Of a stretch of 64,000 nucleotides of DNA, positions 53,240 to 62,267 are shown one piece after another. The position numbers were made by a program, and so were the translations under genes. This DNA comes from Ruegeria denitrificans (GTDB lineage: Bacteria > Pseudomonadota > Alphaproteobacteria > Rhodobacterales > Rhodobacteraceae), in assembly GCF_001458295.1 (NCBI RefSeq), contig NZ_CYUD01000008.1:186001-250000 (forward strand), written 5' to 3'. The stretch's first letter is position 1. Every line of letters begins with the position of its first letter. The notes beneath the pieces were generated by a model. The model made no database searches. It saw nothing but the letters and a program-made list of their open reading frames with translations, and was not told the origin of the DNA.

Positions 53240-54658
53240 ATGCGTTCGAGGGCAGGGGGAAAGATTTTTAAGACAATGGCACTGACTGCGGGAATCGCGC
53301 TGAGTGCCATACCGGGGCGTGTGGTTTGGGCTGATAACCTGACCGATGCGTTTATCGGAGCTTACAATACAAGCGGTTTGCTTGAACAGAACCGGGCCTT
53401 GTTGCGTGCGGCTGATGAAGACGTCGCAATAGCCTTGTCGGCGCTGCGTCCGATCATCAACTGGACAGCGCAGGTCACTCAGAGCCACAACCGACCCACC
53501 GTAAGTGGTGTCTCTACTTTGAATCAGCCATCTACCTTTTTCACCGGCCTCACGTTGAGCCAGTTGATCTATGATGGCGGTTTTTCGGTGCTGGGTAAGC
53601 AATCAGCGCAGGAAACTGTGCTGGCTACGCGACAGGCGTTACTGGATGTTGAGCAGGATGTCCTGTTTCGCGGTTTGAACGCTTATCTGGGTGTTCTGCT
53701 GCAGGAAGAAACGGTGCAAATCCGACTGAACAACGTGGAGGTGTCAGCCGAAGAATTGCGGGCCTCTCAGGACCGCTTTGATGTGGGTGAAGTGACCCGG
53801 ACGGACGTTGCGTTGTCCGAAGCGCAGCTCGCCAGTTCACAGGCGGATCTTGCGGTTGCACGCGGTAACCTGAGCATAGCGCAAGCAGAATATGTCAACG
53901 CAGTGGGCAAAGCACCTGGTCGTACAGCCGGTCAACCGAGCCTGCCGAACCTGCCACAATCAGAGGGTGAAGCAGTTGGCTTGGCTCAGCGCAATCATCC
54001 AGCTATTCAGTCAGCGCAACACCAGGTGCGGGCGCTGGATTTGTTTGTGCAACAGCAGCGTGCCAACCTTGGCCCGAATGTCGGCCTGAATGCTGATGCG
54101 GGCTTCACCGAAAGTTACGATAATGATGATAGTACTGAAGATGCATCGGTTTCGCTGACGTTCACCCAGCCGATCTATGCGGGTGGTCGACTGGCTGCCA
54201 CGGTCCGTCGGGCAATGGCAACGCGCGATGCATCGCGCGCCAATTTGCTGAACGTGCAGAAGGACATCACCCAAGGAGTCGCAGACGCCTACGCCGGGTA
54301 TCAGGCCGCCAGCGCCAGCTTGCGGGCATCGACGGAACGGGTTCGGGCCTCGCAAGTGGCCTTTGACGGTATCCGGGAAGAAGCAACGCTGGGCGCGCGG
54401 ACCACTCTCGACGTTCTGAACGCTCAGCAGGACCTGTTGGACGCGCAGTTGGCCGAGGTCGCGTCGCGGACCGAACGGTCGCGTGCCGCGTATCAGTTGC
54501 TGGATGCGCAAGGCTTGCTGACGGCAGAACGTCTGGGTTTGGCCGTGCAGATTTACGATCCGACCTTGTACTACAATCTGGTTAAAAAGGCTCCGGCGCA
54601 GGTCAGTAGGCAAAGCCGTGACCTGGATCGCGTCCTCAAAGCGTTGCGTCGCGACTGA
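53240..54658 (+). CDS. tolC: TolC-family outer-membrane efflux protein
   Basis: 472 residues. Signal peptide about 1-31 (ending VVWA-DN). Two outer-membrane-efflux-protein repeats follow: LLRAADEDVAIALSALRP, GLTLSQLIYDGG, LRASQDRFDVGEVTRTDVALSEAQLASS (short motif VGEVTRTDVALSEAQLA), then FTQPIYAGG and LGARTTLDVLNAQQDLLDAQ. These give the long periplasmic helices and beta barrel of TolC, the exit duct of type I secretion and RND efflux. AGAAGGA is upstream of ATG 53240. Confidence 0.92.
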   Translation: MRSRAGGKIFKTMALTAGIALSAIPGRVVWADNLTDAFIGAYNTSGLLEQNRALLRAADEDVAIALSALRPIINWTAQVTQSHNRPTVSGVSTLNQPSTFFTGLTLSQLIYDGGFSVLGKQSAQETVLATRQALLDVEQDVLFRGLNAYLGVLLQEETVQIRLNNVEVSAEELRASQDRFDVGEVTRTDVALSEAQLASSQADLAVARGNLSIAQAEYVNAVGKAPGRTAGQPSLPNLPQSEGEAVGLAQRNHPAIQSAQHQVRALDLFVQQQRANLGPNVGLNADAGFTESYDNDDSTEDASVSLTFTQPIYAGGRLAATVRRAMATRDASRANLLNVQKDITQGVADAYAGYQAASASLRASTERVRASQVAFDGIREEATLGARTTLDVLNAQQDLLDAQLAEVASRTERSRAAYQLLDAQGLLTAERLGLAVQIYDPTLYYNLVKKAPAQVSRQSRDLDRVLKALRRD

Positions 54659-54732
54659 AGACTAATACTACCTGTTGTTTGGTTCGCATTGTTTGGCTAC
54701 ACTCGACCTCAAGGTTAGAGCGGTAGAGAACA

Positions 54733-55587
54733 ATGACGGATGAAGTCGTAAAAATGGGAATCGAGGACGTTTTGTCCTCGATAAAGCGCCTGGTCAGCGA
54801 AGAAGATCGGAGAATTCCGAGCGTTCTTGAGGCGTCCAACTCACGAAAGCGCAGTCGGCTGGTCCTGACCGACGCCTTGCGAGTCGGTGATGTTGCCGAG
54901 AAAGAGAAATCTCAGCCTCAAGTAGCAGAGCCGGATTACAGGGCCGAAGATTCCGTCAAGCCGATGCTCCTGCGAGCATGCGATGTGGTGAATCACACGG
55001 AGCCTGCCATTGAGCAACGAACCGGGACTGAGCAGGAAGACGTCCCTGCGGACAGTCTGAGTTCAAAGATTGAGGCGCTAGAAGCCGCTATTGCCCGAAC
55101 CGAAGACCAGTGGGAACCGGATGGCGATAGCGAAGACGCTTATTCCGGGACACCGACAAAGCCGCTGGAGTGGGTTGCAGAGCTTGAGACATCGACAAGG
55201 CCGCAAGAATGGGCTACAGACTCCGAGATGCCGACAAGACCACCGGAGTGGGCTGCAGAAGATGAATTCAACATTTCCTACTCTGCGAAGATCAGCCCAG
55301 CCGAAATGATGCACGCAGACGTTGATACTACCTCGAAGGCGACCTTTGTTCGGGACCCGGCGGTCGTGGCCTCTAGACAGGCGGCAAAGCCGGAAGTGAA
55401 GTCTCCGGTTGCACCGACTGCAAAAAAAGATGCGTTGAATATAGATGAAGACGCGCTGCGTGGTTTGATCGCGCAAGTTGTTCGCGAAGAACTGCAGGGC
55501 GTTTTGGGACAACGTATCACTCGCAATGTCCGCAAGATGGTCCGGCGCGAGATTCACCGTGCGCTGGCTGATCGCGAATTGAAATAA
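54733..55587 (+). CDS. PopZ-like acidic protein with tandem repeats
   Basis: 284 residues. An N-terminal amphipathic helix (GIEDVLSSIKRLVSEE, about 9-24) and a C-terminal basic helical block (DEDALRGLIAQVVREELQGVLGQRITRNVRKMVRREIHRAL; short motif VRKMVRREIHRAL) are joined by a long acidic, disordered linker. This layout recalls DUF2497/PopZ polar organisers, but I cannot prove homology. Within the linker a 13-residue unit (PTKPLEW, STRPQEW, PTRPPEW) repeats three times. The gene follows tolC on the same strand after 74 nt and converges on cobQ. Confidence 0.65.
   Translation: MTDEVVKMGIEDVLSSIKRLVSEEDRRIPSVLEASNSRKRSRLVLTDALRVGDVAEKEKSQPQVAEPDYRAEDSVKPMLLRACDVVNHTEPAIEQRTGTEQEDVPADSLSSKIEALEAAIARTEDQWEPDGDSEDAYSGTPTKPLEWVAELETSTRPQEWATDSEMPTRPPEWAAEDEFNISYSAKISPAEMMHADVDTTSKATFVRDPAVVASRQAAKPEVKSPVAPTAKKDALNIDEDALRGLIAQVVREELQGVLGQRITRNVRKMVRREIHRALADRELK
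55153..55269 (+). repeat. Three 39-nt tandem repeats inside the PopZ-like gene
   Basis: Units start at 55153, 55192 and 55231, each with the core CGACAA(A/G)(G/A)CC and ending in GAG plus three bases. They encode P-T-K-P-L-E-W, S-T-R-P-Q-E-W and P-T-R-P-P-E-W followed by six mostly acidic residues. The period of 13 codons keeps the frame, so copy number can vary without breaking the gene. Confidence 0.8.
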
Positions 55588-55590
55588 GCC

Positions 55591-57048
55591 CTATGGCCGC
55601 TTCGGTGGCCGGGCCATGCCCAGCAGGCGATCCAGATCCATATGCTGTTCCAGATGGTCCGCCAGTGCGTCCAGCGTATCCTCGACACCATCCTCATAGG
55701 ACAGGTCTGATGCCGCGCCCAGCTGCTCAAGATAACGGGCGCGGAAGCTGTCAGACGAAAAGATGCCGTGCAGATAACTGCCCCGAATGCGGCCAGTCGT
55801 GTCGGTGGCACCTTCCAGCCGGTCTTCGATCTCAAGCCAGGCCCGGTCGCAATCGGGGCCTTCGGTTCGACCCATGTGAATTTCGTAGCCAGTGATCGGT
55901 TCATGACCCGGAATGGTGCGTGCCGTGCGCAGGGTGACCTGTTTTTTACCGGCCATGGTCGTGGTTACATCCAAAAGACCCAACCCTTCGACCGTGCCGG
56001 GGCGCCCGTCGACACCATCTGGATCGGCAATGGATTTGCCCAGCATCTGATACCCACCGCACAGGCCCAGCACATGGCCACCCCGACGGACATGAGCATA
56101 CAGGTCGATATCCCAGCCCTGTGCCCGGAAATACGCCAGATCGCCGATCGTGGATTTGCTGCCCGGCAACAGCACAAGATCGGCATCGCCGGGCAGGGGG
56201 CGCCCAGCGGGAATGATTTCGACGGTAACACCCGGTTCGGCTGATAGCGGATCAAGATCGTCGAAATTCGCCATCCGTTCCAGCTGGGGTACGACCACCT
56301 TACAGGCCCCACCGCTGTGCGAGCGAATGTCCATCATATCCTCGGCCGGTAATCTCCACGCGTTGTGAAACCACGGGACAACGCCAATGCAGGGCCAGCC
56401 TGTGCGAGCGGCGATGTCGTTCCGCCCCTCGTCGAACAAGGACACGTCGCCTTTAAATCGGTTGACGGCGAAACCAGTGATCATCTCAAGATCACCTGTA
56501 TCCAGAACCGCCTGCGTGCCGACGATTTGCGCTATGACTCCGCCGCGGTGGATGTCGCCGACCAGAACTACGGGGACGTCAGCGGCGCAGGCAAAGCCCA
56601 TATTGGCGATGTCGCCTTTACGCAGGTTGGTTTCAGCGGGGCTGCCTGCGCCTTCGATCAACACCAGATCGGCATTGCTGCACAGCCGGTCAAAGCTTTC
56701 GAGCGCGGCACCTAGCAGTTTGGATTTGTCCTTACGATAGTCGCCCGCCTTCATCGTGCCCGCGCGCTGACCTTGAACGATGATCTGAGCGCCAGTGTCT
56801 GTTTCCGGTTTCAAAAGAATTGGGTTCATATCCGTGTGAGTCGGACACTTGGCTGCGCGCGCCTGCAAGGCCTGCGCGCGCCCAATCTCACCACCATTCT
56901 CAGTCACGGCGGCGTTGTTTGACATGTTCTGCGGCTTGAACGGAGCCACCTTCAGCCCACGCCGAGTGTAGGCGCGCGCAAGCCCGGCTACCAAAACCGA
57001 TTTTCCAACATTGCTGCCGGTGCCCTGAATCATGATGGCGCGAACCAT
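55591..57048 (-). CDS. cobQ: Cobyric acid synthase
   Basis: 485 residues. N-terminal P-loop-like [18 protein letters not shown], the [16 protein letters not shown] motif, and a C-terminal glutamine amidotransferase domain with Cys in [14 protein letters not shown] and His in SYLHGIF. CobQ amidates the b, d, e and g side chains of adenosyl-cobyrinic a,c-diamide. It lies 28 kb away from the main cob operon, across the island. AGGAG is 6 nt before ATG 57048. No B12 riboswitch is seen in the short space upstream. Confidence 0.93.
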   Translation of the reverse strand: MVRAIMIQGTGSNVGKSVLVAGLARAYTRRGLKVAPFKPQNMSNNAAVTENGGEIGRAQALQARAAKCPTHTDMNPILLKPETDTGAQIIVQGQRAGTMKAGDYRKDKSKLLGAALESFDRLCSNADLVLIEGAGSPAETNLRKGDIANMGFACAADVPVVLVGDIHRGGVIAQIVGTQAVLDTGDLEMITGFAVNRFKGDVSLFDEGRNDIAARTGWPCIGVVPWFHNAWRLPAEDMMDIRSHSGGACKVVVPQLERMANFDDLDPLSAEPGVTVEIIPAGRPLPGDADLVLLPGSKSTIGDLAYFRAQGWDIDLYAHVRRGGHVLGLCGGYQMLGKSIADPDGVDGRPGTVEGLGLLDVTTTMAGKKQVTLRTARTIPGHEPITGYEIHMGRTEGPDCDRAWLEIEDRLEGATDTTGRIRGSYLHGIFSSDSFRARYLEQLGAASDLSYEDGVEDTLDALADHLEQHMDLDRLLGMARPPKRP

Positions 57049-57109
57049 GGTCGTCTCCTATACGTTAGGGCGCAGATGACCTGATTTGACACCAAAGGGA
57101 AAGCCCCGG

Positions 57110-57679
57110 ATGAACACGCCCGCGCATCTTTTGATCGGCGCTGCCGCTTTTGCGCGGCCTGCGCGCGGGGCGATTCTATGGGCTGCAGTGCTGGGCTCGG
57201 TGCTGCCTGATTTGTCGTTGTACGTGATGGCCGGGGTGTCTCTGCACATATTGGGCGTCCCGCCGCAGGTCGTCTTTGATGAATTGTACTTCTCACCGGC
57301 CTGGCAGACAGTGTTTGCTATCGACAACTCTTTCATCCTGTGGGGGCTGGCGCTGATGCTTGGGGTCTGGCGGGGATGGCGGTTTCTAACCGTTGCCACG
57401 TCCGCAGGACTGTTACATCTGACGGTGGATTTCCTGCTGCATGCGGGCGACGGACGCCCGCAGTTTTGGCCGCTGAGCGATTGGGTCTTTCACAGCCCGG
57501 TCAGCTATTGGGACAGCACGCACTACGCCCTTTGGGTGGCACCGGTTTCAGCCGTCCTATGTGTGGGATCTTACGTGGTGCTGTGGAGCAGGGGGCTGTC
57601 AGGGCCTGCCAAGCTGTTCTTCACCGCCTTGCTGGGGGGCGAGATTTGGGTGGCCCGCCAATGGCTGCTGTTCTTTTGA
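57110..57679 (+). CDS. Integral membrane protein of unknown function
   Basis: 189 residues with about four to five membrane segments. N-terminal NTPAHLLIGAAAFARP, then VLGSVLPDLSLYVMAG and LLHLTVDFLLHAGDGR with conserved-looking His/Asp pairs (TPAHL, LPDL, HLTVDF), which recall the DUF457/YdjM-like membrane metal-dependent hydrolases. Divergent from cobQ with 61 nt between them. ATG 57110 has GGGA upstream; TTG 57086 would add eight residues. A bidirectional terminator follows. Confidence 0.65.
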   Translation: MNTPAHLLIGAAAFARPARGAILWAAVLGSVLPDLSLYVMAGVSLHILGVPPQVVFDELYFSPAWQTVFAIDNSFILWGLALMLGVWRGWRFLTVATSAGLLHLTVDFLLHAGDGRPQFWPLSDWVFHSPVSYWDSTHYALWVAPVSAVLCVGSYVVLWSRGLSGPAKLFFTALLGGEIWVARQWLLFF

Positions 57680-57690
57680 CCCGCAAATAG

Positions 57691-57723
57691 AAAAACGCGC
57701 CCCGGAAGGTGGCGCGCTTTTTC
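57691..57723. terminator. Bidirectional rho-independent terminator
   Basis: GCGCC and GGCGC arms around CCGGAAGGT, flanked by AAAAAC on the left and a T-run on the right, end both the membrane-protein gene and the convergent gene at 57743-58063. Confidence 0.82.
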
Positions 57724-57742
57724 CTACAGAAATCGCCTTGGT

Positions 57743-58063
57743 TTAGGCCGCTTCTGCCTGCTGAGCGGCATTGCGACGCTCGCTTTCTTCACGCGACAGC
57801 GCGACCGAGGTACGCACGCCGCGACCAACGAATTCCATCAATCCGCCGACAACCCGTTCGTTCGGGTCGATACCTGCGCAGGACAGCACCTCGCGGCCAT
57901 CGCGCGAGCGAGCCCAGCGGGCGATCTGTTCGGGGCCATTGCCATATTTCTTGTCATCGGCAATAGCGTCGTCCAGTGCAGCCAGCACAACGGCTGCGAA
58001 AAGTTTGCGTGCACGATTGCCTTGCTCGTTGTTAAAGGCAGTGCCGTCAACGAAATCTCTCAT
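57743..58063 (-). CDS. Conserved-looking small protein of unknown function
   Basis: 106 residues, soluble, alpha-helical and charged. Starts MRDFVDGTAFNNEQGNRARKLF (short motif FNNEQGNRARKLF), then YGNGPEQIARWARSRDGREVLSCAGIDP and VGGLMEFVGRGVRTSVALSREESERR. I do not recognise a characterised family. AAGGAAGA lies before ATG 58063. It is divergent from efp, sharing a 218-nt intergenic region. Confidence 0.6.
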   Translation of the reverse strand: MRDFVDGTAFNNEQGNRARKLFAAVVLAALDDAIADDKKYGNGPEQIARWARSRDGREVLSCAGIDPNERVVGGLMEFVGRGVRTSVALSREESERRNAAQQAEAA

Positions 58064-58281
58064 CTCGTCTTCCTTGTTGTTCTTGCTCTTGCATTTTCGG
58101 CGTGACGGTCCTTATGACCTATTAGATGTGATTCGGATACAGCTAAAATGCATAGTTGCGTTGCGTCATTTGCATAGCTTGCTGCAAGTGCAGCACTAGG
58201 TCTCGTTGTCTTGTCAGGTGTGGTCCCGCCAGATATAGGGTCGGGAACTGACGCATCAACCGTTTGTGAAGGATTTAAGTC

Positions 58282-58845
58282 ATGCCCAAGATAAATGGGA
58301 ACGAAATTCGCCCCGGCAACGTGCTTGAGCATAACGACGGGCTGTGGGCTGCTGTTAAAGTCGATCACGTAAAGCCCGGTAAAGGCGGCGCTTTTGCGCA
58401 GGTTGAACTGCGTAACCTGCGCAATGGCTCGAAGTTAAACGAACGTTTCCGTTCGGCGGACAAGGTCGAACGTGTGCGCCTTGAACAGAAAGATCAACAA
58501 TTCCTGTACGAATCTGACGGTATGCTGGTGTTCATGGATTCCGAGACCTACGAGCAGATTGAACTGCCAGCAGACTTGCTGGGCGAGCGCCGCCCGTTTC
58601 TGCAGGACGGCATGACAATCGTGGTCGAATTCTATGAAAGCGAGGCGTTGAACGCCTCGTTGCCGCAAAAAGTGATCTGCAAGATCGTCGAGACCGAGCC
58701 TGTGGTCAAAGGTCAGACCGCTGCGAACTCGTTCAAACCGGCGATTCTGGACAATGGCCTCAAGGTCATGGTGCCGCCCTTTATCGGGCAGGATGAGATG
58801 ATCGTGGTGAACACCGAAACCATGGATTATTCCGAACGCGCCTAA
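58282..58845 (+). CDS. efp: Elongation factor P
   Basis: 187 residues, the normal length. KOW-like domain I with [21 protein letters not shown], in which Lys34 is the site of post-translational modification in many EF-P proteins; OB domains II and III follow ([39 protein letters not shown] end). EF-P relieves ribosome stalling at polyproline. AAGGA lies 7 nt before ATG 58282. The modifying enzyme genes are not in the window. Confidence 0.96.
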   Translation: MPKINGNEIRPGNVLEHNDGLWAAVKVDHVKPGKGGAFAQVELRNLRNGSKLNERFRSADKVERVRLEQKDQQFLYESDGMLVFMDSETYEQIELPADLLGERRPFLQDGMTIVVEFYESEALNASLPQKVICKIVETEPVVKGQTAANSFKPAILDNGLKVMVPPFIGQDEMIVVNTETMDYSERA

Positions 58846-58870
58846 ACCAGCGCTTTGGCGGAACATTAAA

Positions 58871-58906
58871 AGATCGCGGCGGCTGGGGCTGCGCGGTCTT
58901 TTTTAA
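58871..58906 (+). terminator. Rho-independent terminator after efp
   Basis: GATCGCG and CGCGGTC (one G-T pair) around GCGGCTGGGGCTG, followed by TTTTTT. The T-run reaches the stop codon of the convergent gene ending at 58903. Confidence 0.8.
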
Positions 58907-59847
58907 TAAGATTTCCTGGGTTGGCGATAACGTTCGGGGTTGGGACCAAAAAGTTCCAGCATCAATTCGTATTTGATGCGGTTGGCACTGACCTGCCGGT
59001 AAAAGGCGATCAGAAAGGCGGTGGGCCCCTGAATGCGGCCTAGACCGCTGGTGGCTGCGACCACGGTGCCCACATCAGTTCTACCGTTCAAAACCAGATA
59101 GCCGCCCAGCATAAGAACACCGACCGTGCCTGCGCCGTTAATGACACTCAGCAGGAATTTGGCCGACAGCTTCCACAGGAACATGCGGCGGCGGGTGTTG
59201 TAGATATCGTCGAACTGGGCCTCGATATCCCGTGCCACGGCGTCAATGTCTTCGGTTGTCAGCCTGTCAGTTGAGCTGCGCAAAATGCGGACCCGCTCGG
59301 CCACGAAGATGTTCACCTTGCGCTGTGAGATCAGCACAATCACGATCTGCGGCACGATCATTGAAAAGGCGATCATGCCCAGCCCCGGTTGCGTGGATGA
59401 GATATAGCCAATGACGCTGATCAATGTACCGATCTGCACCACCGGGTCCGAAAAGGCGCCACCAGCGAACTTGCCCAGCTCCTCGGCCTCGGCCGAGATG
59501 GCCGTGGTCATGGTACCGGTGCGCATTTTCTCTCCGGTTTCGCTCAGGTCGGACGAACGCACCAATAGCCGCTGGCGGATCATTCGGATCAGATCCTCAC
59601 CCAGCGTTCCGGCGCGATAGCCCAGCAGCCATTTTAGGGCCAGGCTCAGCAGAATAACCGACAACATGCCTGAGCCCAGATACAGCAACCGCTCGGTGCT
59701 GATATCGTTCGAGGTCAGATGGTTGACGATATCGCGCTGAAATTCCAACGGCACAGCGGCAAGGCCCGCGATGGCAATGGATAGGATTATGAGGATGATT
59801 TGCCGCCCGGCGCTGGCACGCCAGATCGCGCGGTATAGTTTGAACAT
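58903..59847 (-). CDS. ABC transporter transmembrane domain protein without an ATPase domain
   Basis: 314 residues. It has the six-helix ABC exporter membrane domain: RQIILIILSIAIAGLAAVPLEFQRDIVN, then RMIRQRLLVRSSDLSETGEKMRTGTMTTAISAEAEELGKF (short motif LSETGEKMRTGTM), then the long intracellular helices and GGYLVLNGRTDVGTVVAATSGLGRI. It stops where the nucleotide-binding domain would begin; no Walker motifs follow, and no ATPase gene is adjacent. It is either a member of the known stand-alone six-TM ABC family or needs an ATPase coded elsewhere. Confidence 0.8.
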   Translation of the reverse strand: MFKLYRAIWRASAGRQIILIILSIAIAGLAAVPLEFQRDIVNHLTSNDISTERLLYLGSGMLSVILLSLALKWLLGYRAGTLGEDLIRMIRQRLLVRSSDLSETGEKMRTGTMTTAISAEAEELGKFAGGAFSDPVVQIGTLISVIGYISSTQPGLGMIAFSMIVPQIVIVLISQRKVNIFVAERVRILRSSTDRLTTEDIDAVARDIEAQFDDIYNTRRRMFLWKLSAKFLLSVINGAGTVGVLMLGGYLVLNGRTDVGTVVAATSGLGRIQGPTAFLIAFYRQVSANRIKYELMLELFGPNPERYRQPRKSY

Positions 59848-59951
59848 ATGCGCATCCGTTCAGTGAACTGACCGCAGTGTGGCAGCGCCCCGGATGTGTT
59901 CAAAGGGTGCGAGGTGGTTCGGCAGATCAGCCGTGCCGGAATCGCAACATG

Positions 59952-60689
59952 TTAGGCATCAAGCGTGACCGTGGCCTCAGCGGCCTGCATGTCATTTCCA
60001 GCGCGATCAAGCCTGAGATAGGCGATCCCCCGACCGTTCGACTGGGTGAACAACGTACCAGCCGGTTTGCCACCCGACGTGATCTCGGTTCCGACCGGAG
60101 CCGTGCCGTCAACCTGTACGCTGCGCAACCCTTTGCGAAGTTCGGTCTTGTGTTTCATCCGGGCGGTGACCTCCTGCCCGACATAGCATCCCTTTTTGAA
60201 ATCGACGCCGTTCAGCATCTCAAACCCGGATTCCAGGATATAGCTGTCGGGGGTCAGCTCGATACCAGATTCCGGAATGCAGTGACGCACGCGAATGGCA
60301 TCCCAATCAGTGCCGTCATCAGCCTTGGCCTCGACCGTGTAGGCCCGCCACCCCATATCCGGGTGGCGCGGGTCGGGCAGGGCATCTGCGGGCGCCGGAC
60401 CGGTGCCGCGTTGAAGGTTCAGGCCGCTATCTTCAATCGCAACATCGGCGCGCAGCTTGTACATGCTCAGCCGTTTAACGAACCCGTCCGCGATATCCTC
60501 GGCGACATCCAGCAGAACCGTATCATCGTCACGTTTTAGAAAGAAATCCGCCAAATACTTGCCCTGCGGCGTCAGCAGCGCGGCGTAGACCAGCCCGTGA
60601 TCCAACCCAGCTATGTCATTTGTGACCAGCCCCTGAAGAAAGCTGTTAGTGTCCGACCCGCTAAGGCGCAGAATACGGCGATTGGGCAT
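59952..60689 (-). CDS. YgfZ/GcvT-like folate-binding protein (Fe-S cluster maintenance)
   Basis: 245 residues. The family signature KGCYVGQEVTARM is present near residue 165, with RILRLSGSDTNSFLQGLVTNDI at the start. YgfZ/IBA57 proteins bind tetrahydrofolate and support the assembly or repair of some 4Fe-4S enzymes. ATG 60689 has GAGGA 7 nt upstream; the frame continues far upstream only as a shadow of the divergent glycosyltransferase gene. Confidence 0.9.
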   Translation of the reverse strand: MPNRRILRLSGSDTNSFLQGLVTNDIAGLDHGLVYAALLTPQGKYLADFFLKRDDDTVLLDVAEDIADGFVKRLSMYKLRADVAIEDSGLNLQRGTGPAPADALPDPRHPDMGWRAYTVEAKADDGTDWDAIRVRHCIPESGIELTPDSYILESGFEMLNGVDFKKGCYVGQEVTARMKHKTELRKGLRSVQVDGTAPVGTEITSGGKPAGTLFTQSNGRGIAYLRLDRAGNDMQAAEATVTLDA

Positions 60690-60762
60690 GGGGTGGTCCT
60701 CGTCATTTCCCTTGGCCTCGTGATATAGGAGATCGCGCCGCCATGACCAGAGGGTTTCCGCT

Positions 60763-61437
60763 TTGCCAGCTCCGATCAGCATCGTCATCCCGACCCTGAA
60801 CGCGGGTGAGGCTTTGTTGGAGTCTCTGCCTGTGCTGATGGAGGGTTTGCACACGGGTCTGGTCCGCGAGCTGATCGTCACCGATGGCGGATCAATCGAC
60901 CAGACCCTTGAGATTTCAGAAGAGGCGGGGGCCGAGATCGTGACCGGAACCCCCTCCCGCGGGGGGCAGCTCCGACGGGGTTGTGCAGCTGCCCAAGGTG
61001 AATGGCTGTTGGTTCTGCATGCCGATACCGTTCTGCAGGAAGGTTGGAGCAAGGACGTGGCAGAGCATTTGCCCACAGGCAAACCGGCAGCTTTTCGTCT
61101 GGCCTTTCGTGCGCGTGGGTTCTGGCCAGCATGGGTTGCAGGCTGGGCTAATCTGCGCAGTAGGGTATTTGGCCTTCCTTATGGCGATCAAGGGCTACTG
61201 GTACCGCGTCGCACCTACGAGAAGGCCGGAGGTTACCCGGACCAGCCCTTGATGGAGGACGTGGCACTGGTGCGCGCATTGCCCCGCATCACCCTGCTGA
61301 ACACCCGCGCGGTTACGAGTGCGGATCGCTATGCGCGGGCGGGTTGGTTGCGTCGGGGGGCACGGAATTTGTGGATTCTGACCCAGTATTTTCTTGGGGC
61401 CGATCCAGAGCGACTGGCGCAGGCCTATCGGCGCTGA
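60763..61437 (+). CDS. Family 2 glycosyltransferase (TIGR04283-like)
   Basis: 224 residues. Nucleotide-sugar motifs ISIVIPTLNAGEAL and VTDGGSIDQTLEI, the GRGGQLRRGCAAAQGEWLLVLHADT region (here SRGGQLRRG and LHADT, the DxD-like metal site), and GLPYGDQGLLVPRRTYEKAGGYP fit the small cytosolic GT2 group TIGR04283. Start is TTG 60763 with GAGGG about 8 nt upstream; ATG 60743 is out of frame. The last 125 nt overlap, in antisense, the end of the gene at 61313-62200. Confidence 0.82.
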   Translation: MPAPISIVIPTLNAGEALLESLPVLMEGLHTGLVRELIVTDGGSIDQTLEISEEAGAEIVTGTPSRGGQLRRGCAAAQGEWLLVLHADTVLQEGWSKDVAEHLPTGKPAAFRLAFRARGFWPAWVAGWANLRSRVFGLPYGDQGLLVPRRTYEKAGGYPDQPLMEDVALVRALPRITLLNTRAVTSADRYARAGWLRRGARNLWILTQYFLGADPERLAQAYRR

Positions 61438-62200
61438 GCGCTGAGCGCAGCTCGACAATGGACTTACCCAAACGGAACGGCGCGGCAAAGCTGACCAGGC
61501 ACAGCGCGATGATCTGCAACACCAGAATATGCGCATTGGCCTGTAGATATTCCCATTCGTTCTTTAGCTTTCCGACCTGGTCGACCAGATCATCATAGCT
61601 TTGCGCGAGGATCAGATAGTCTCCGGCAATTGCAGGCACTTTGCGGCGCATATTGTCGATCGCGACCTGCGTTGCATCGTCCAGCGTGGTGAAGACCAGA
61701 AACTGATCAATGCTGAACGCATCTGCCTTGGCCGCCATGGCGCGTATTTCGTCCTGTTCTTTTCTGGCTTGTCCGCCGAACAGAAAATGCAGTCCCTGCA
61801 GGGGCGCAACCTCATTGGTCACCGCGATGAAAAGGGGCAGGTCGGCGTTGCTGGCGGTAGATGCTGACAGGAACTCGACCTTGTCGCACAGAACGGCAGT
61901 GTCCGGGTCATAGGCCGGATCGCAGAACCGCAGGCGGAATCTTGCGGCATCGCGGTCAAAGGCAAGTGTGGCGGCATAGGCCACGTCGATTTGCCGGTCC
62001 AGCCGCGAACTGTCCGAGGTGTAAAGCCCGGCCAGAACCGCCACCAGCGCACCGATGCCACCCAGAACCACCCAGACCAGGTCGGCCAGTTTCCAGGCCC
62101 GGTGACCGGCGGGCTTGCGAAACAGAAATGCGGTGCCAACAGACCCGATAAGAAAGAACAGGATCAGCAGCGGCAGTTGATTATCGGTCACAAACGTCAT
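61313..62200 (-). CDS. Membrane protein of unknown function
   Basis: 295 residues. Two N-terminal membrane segments (about 8-27, LPLLILFFLIGSVGTAFLF; about 38-58, LVWVVLGGIGALVAVLAGL), a periplasmic domain with two Cys (RLRFCDPAYDP, AVLCDKVEFL), a coiled region and a third membrane segment near 235-255 (HILVLQIIALCLVSFAAPF). The tail from about residue 265 is Pro/Ser-rich and overlaps the glycosyltransferase gene. No family is recognised. Start ATG 62200 is tentative: a GTG at 62245 is in frame and neither has a strong ribosome site. Confidence 0.6.
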   Translation of the reverse strand: MTFVTDNQLPLLILFFLIGSVGTAFLFRKPAGHRAWKLADLVWVVLGGIGALVAVLAGLYTSDSSRLDRQIDVAYAATLAFDRDAARFRLRFCDPAYDPDTAVLCDKVEFLSASTASNADLPLFIAVTNEVAPLQGLHFLFGGQARKEQDEIRAMAAKADAFSIDQFLVFTTLDDATQVAIDNMRRKVPAIAGDYLILAQSYDDLVDQVGKLKNEWEYLQANAHILVLQIIALCLVSFAAPFRLGKSIVELRSALSADRPAPVALDRPQENTGSESTNSVPPDATNPPAHSDPHS

Positions 62201-62267
62201 GACACCAAAGTGACCGCGTGCCTTCGCGCTGGCAACACTCCTCACGGTCAGTTGTAGAGAATCGACG

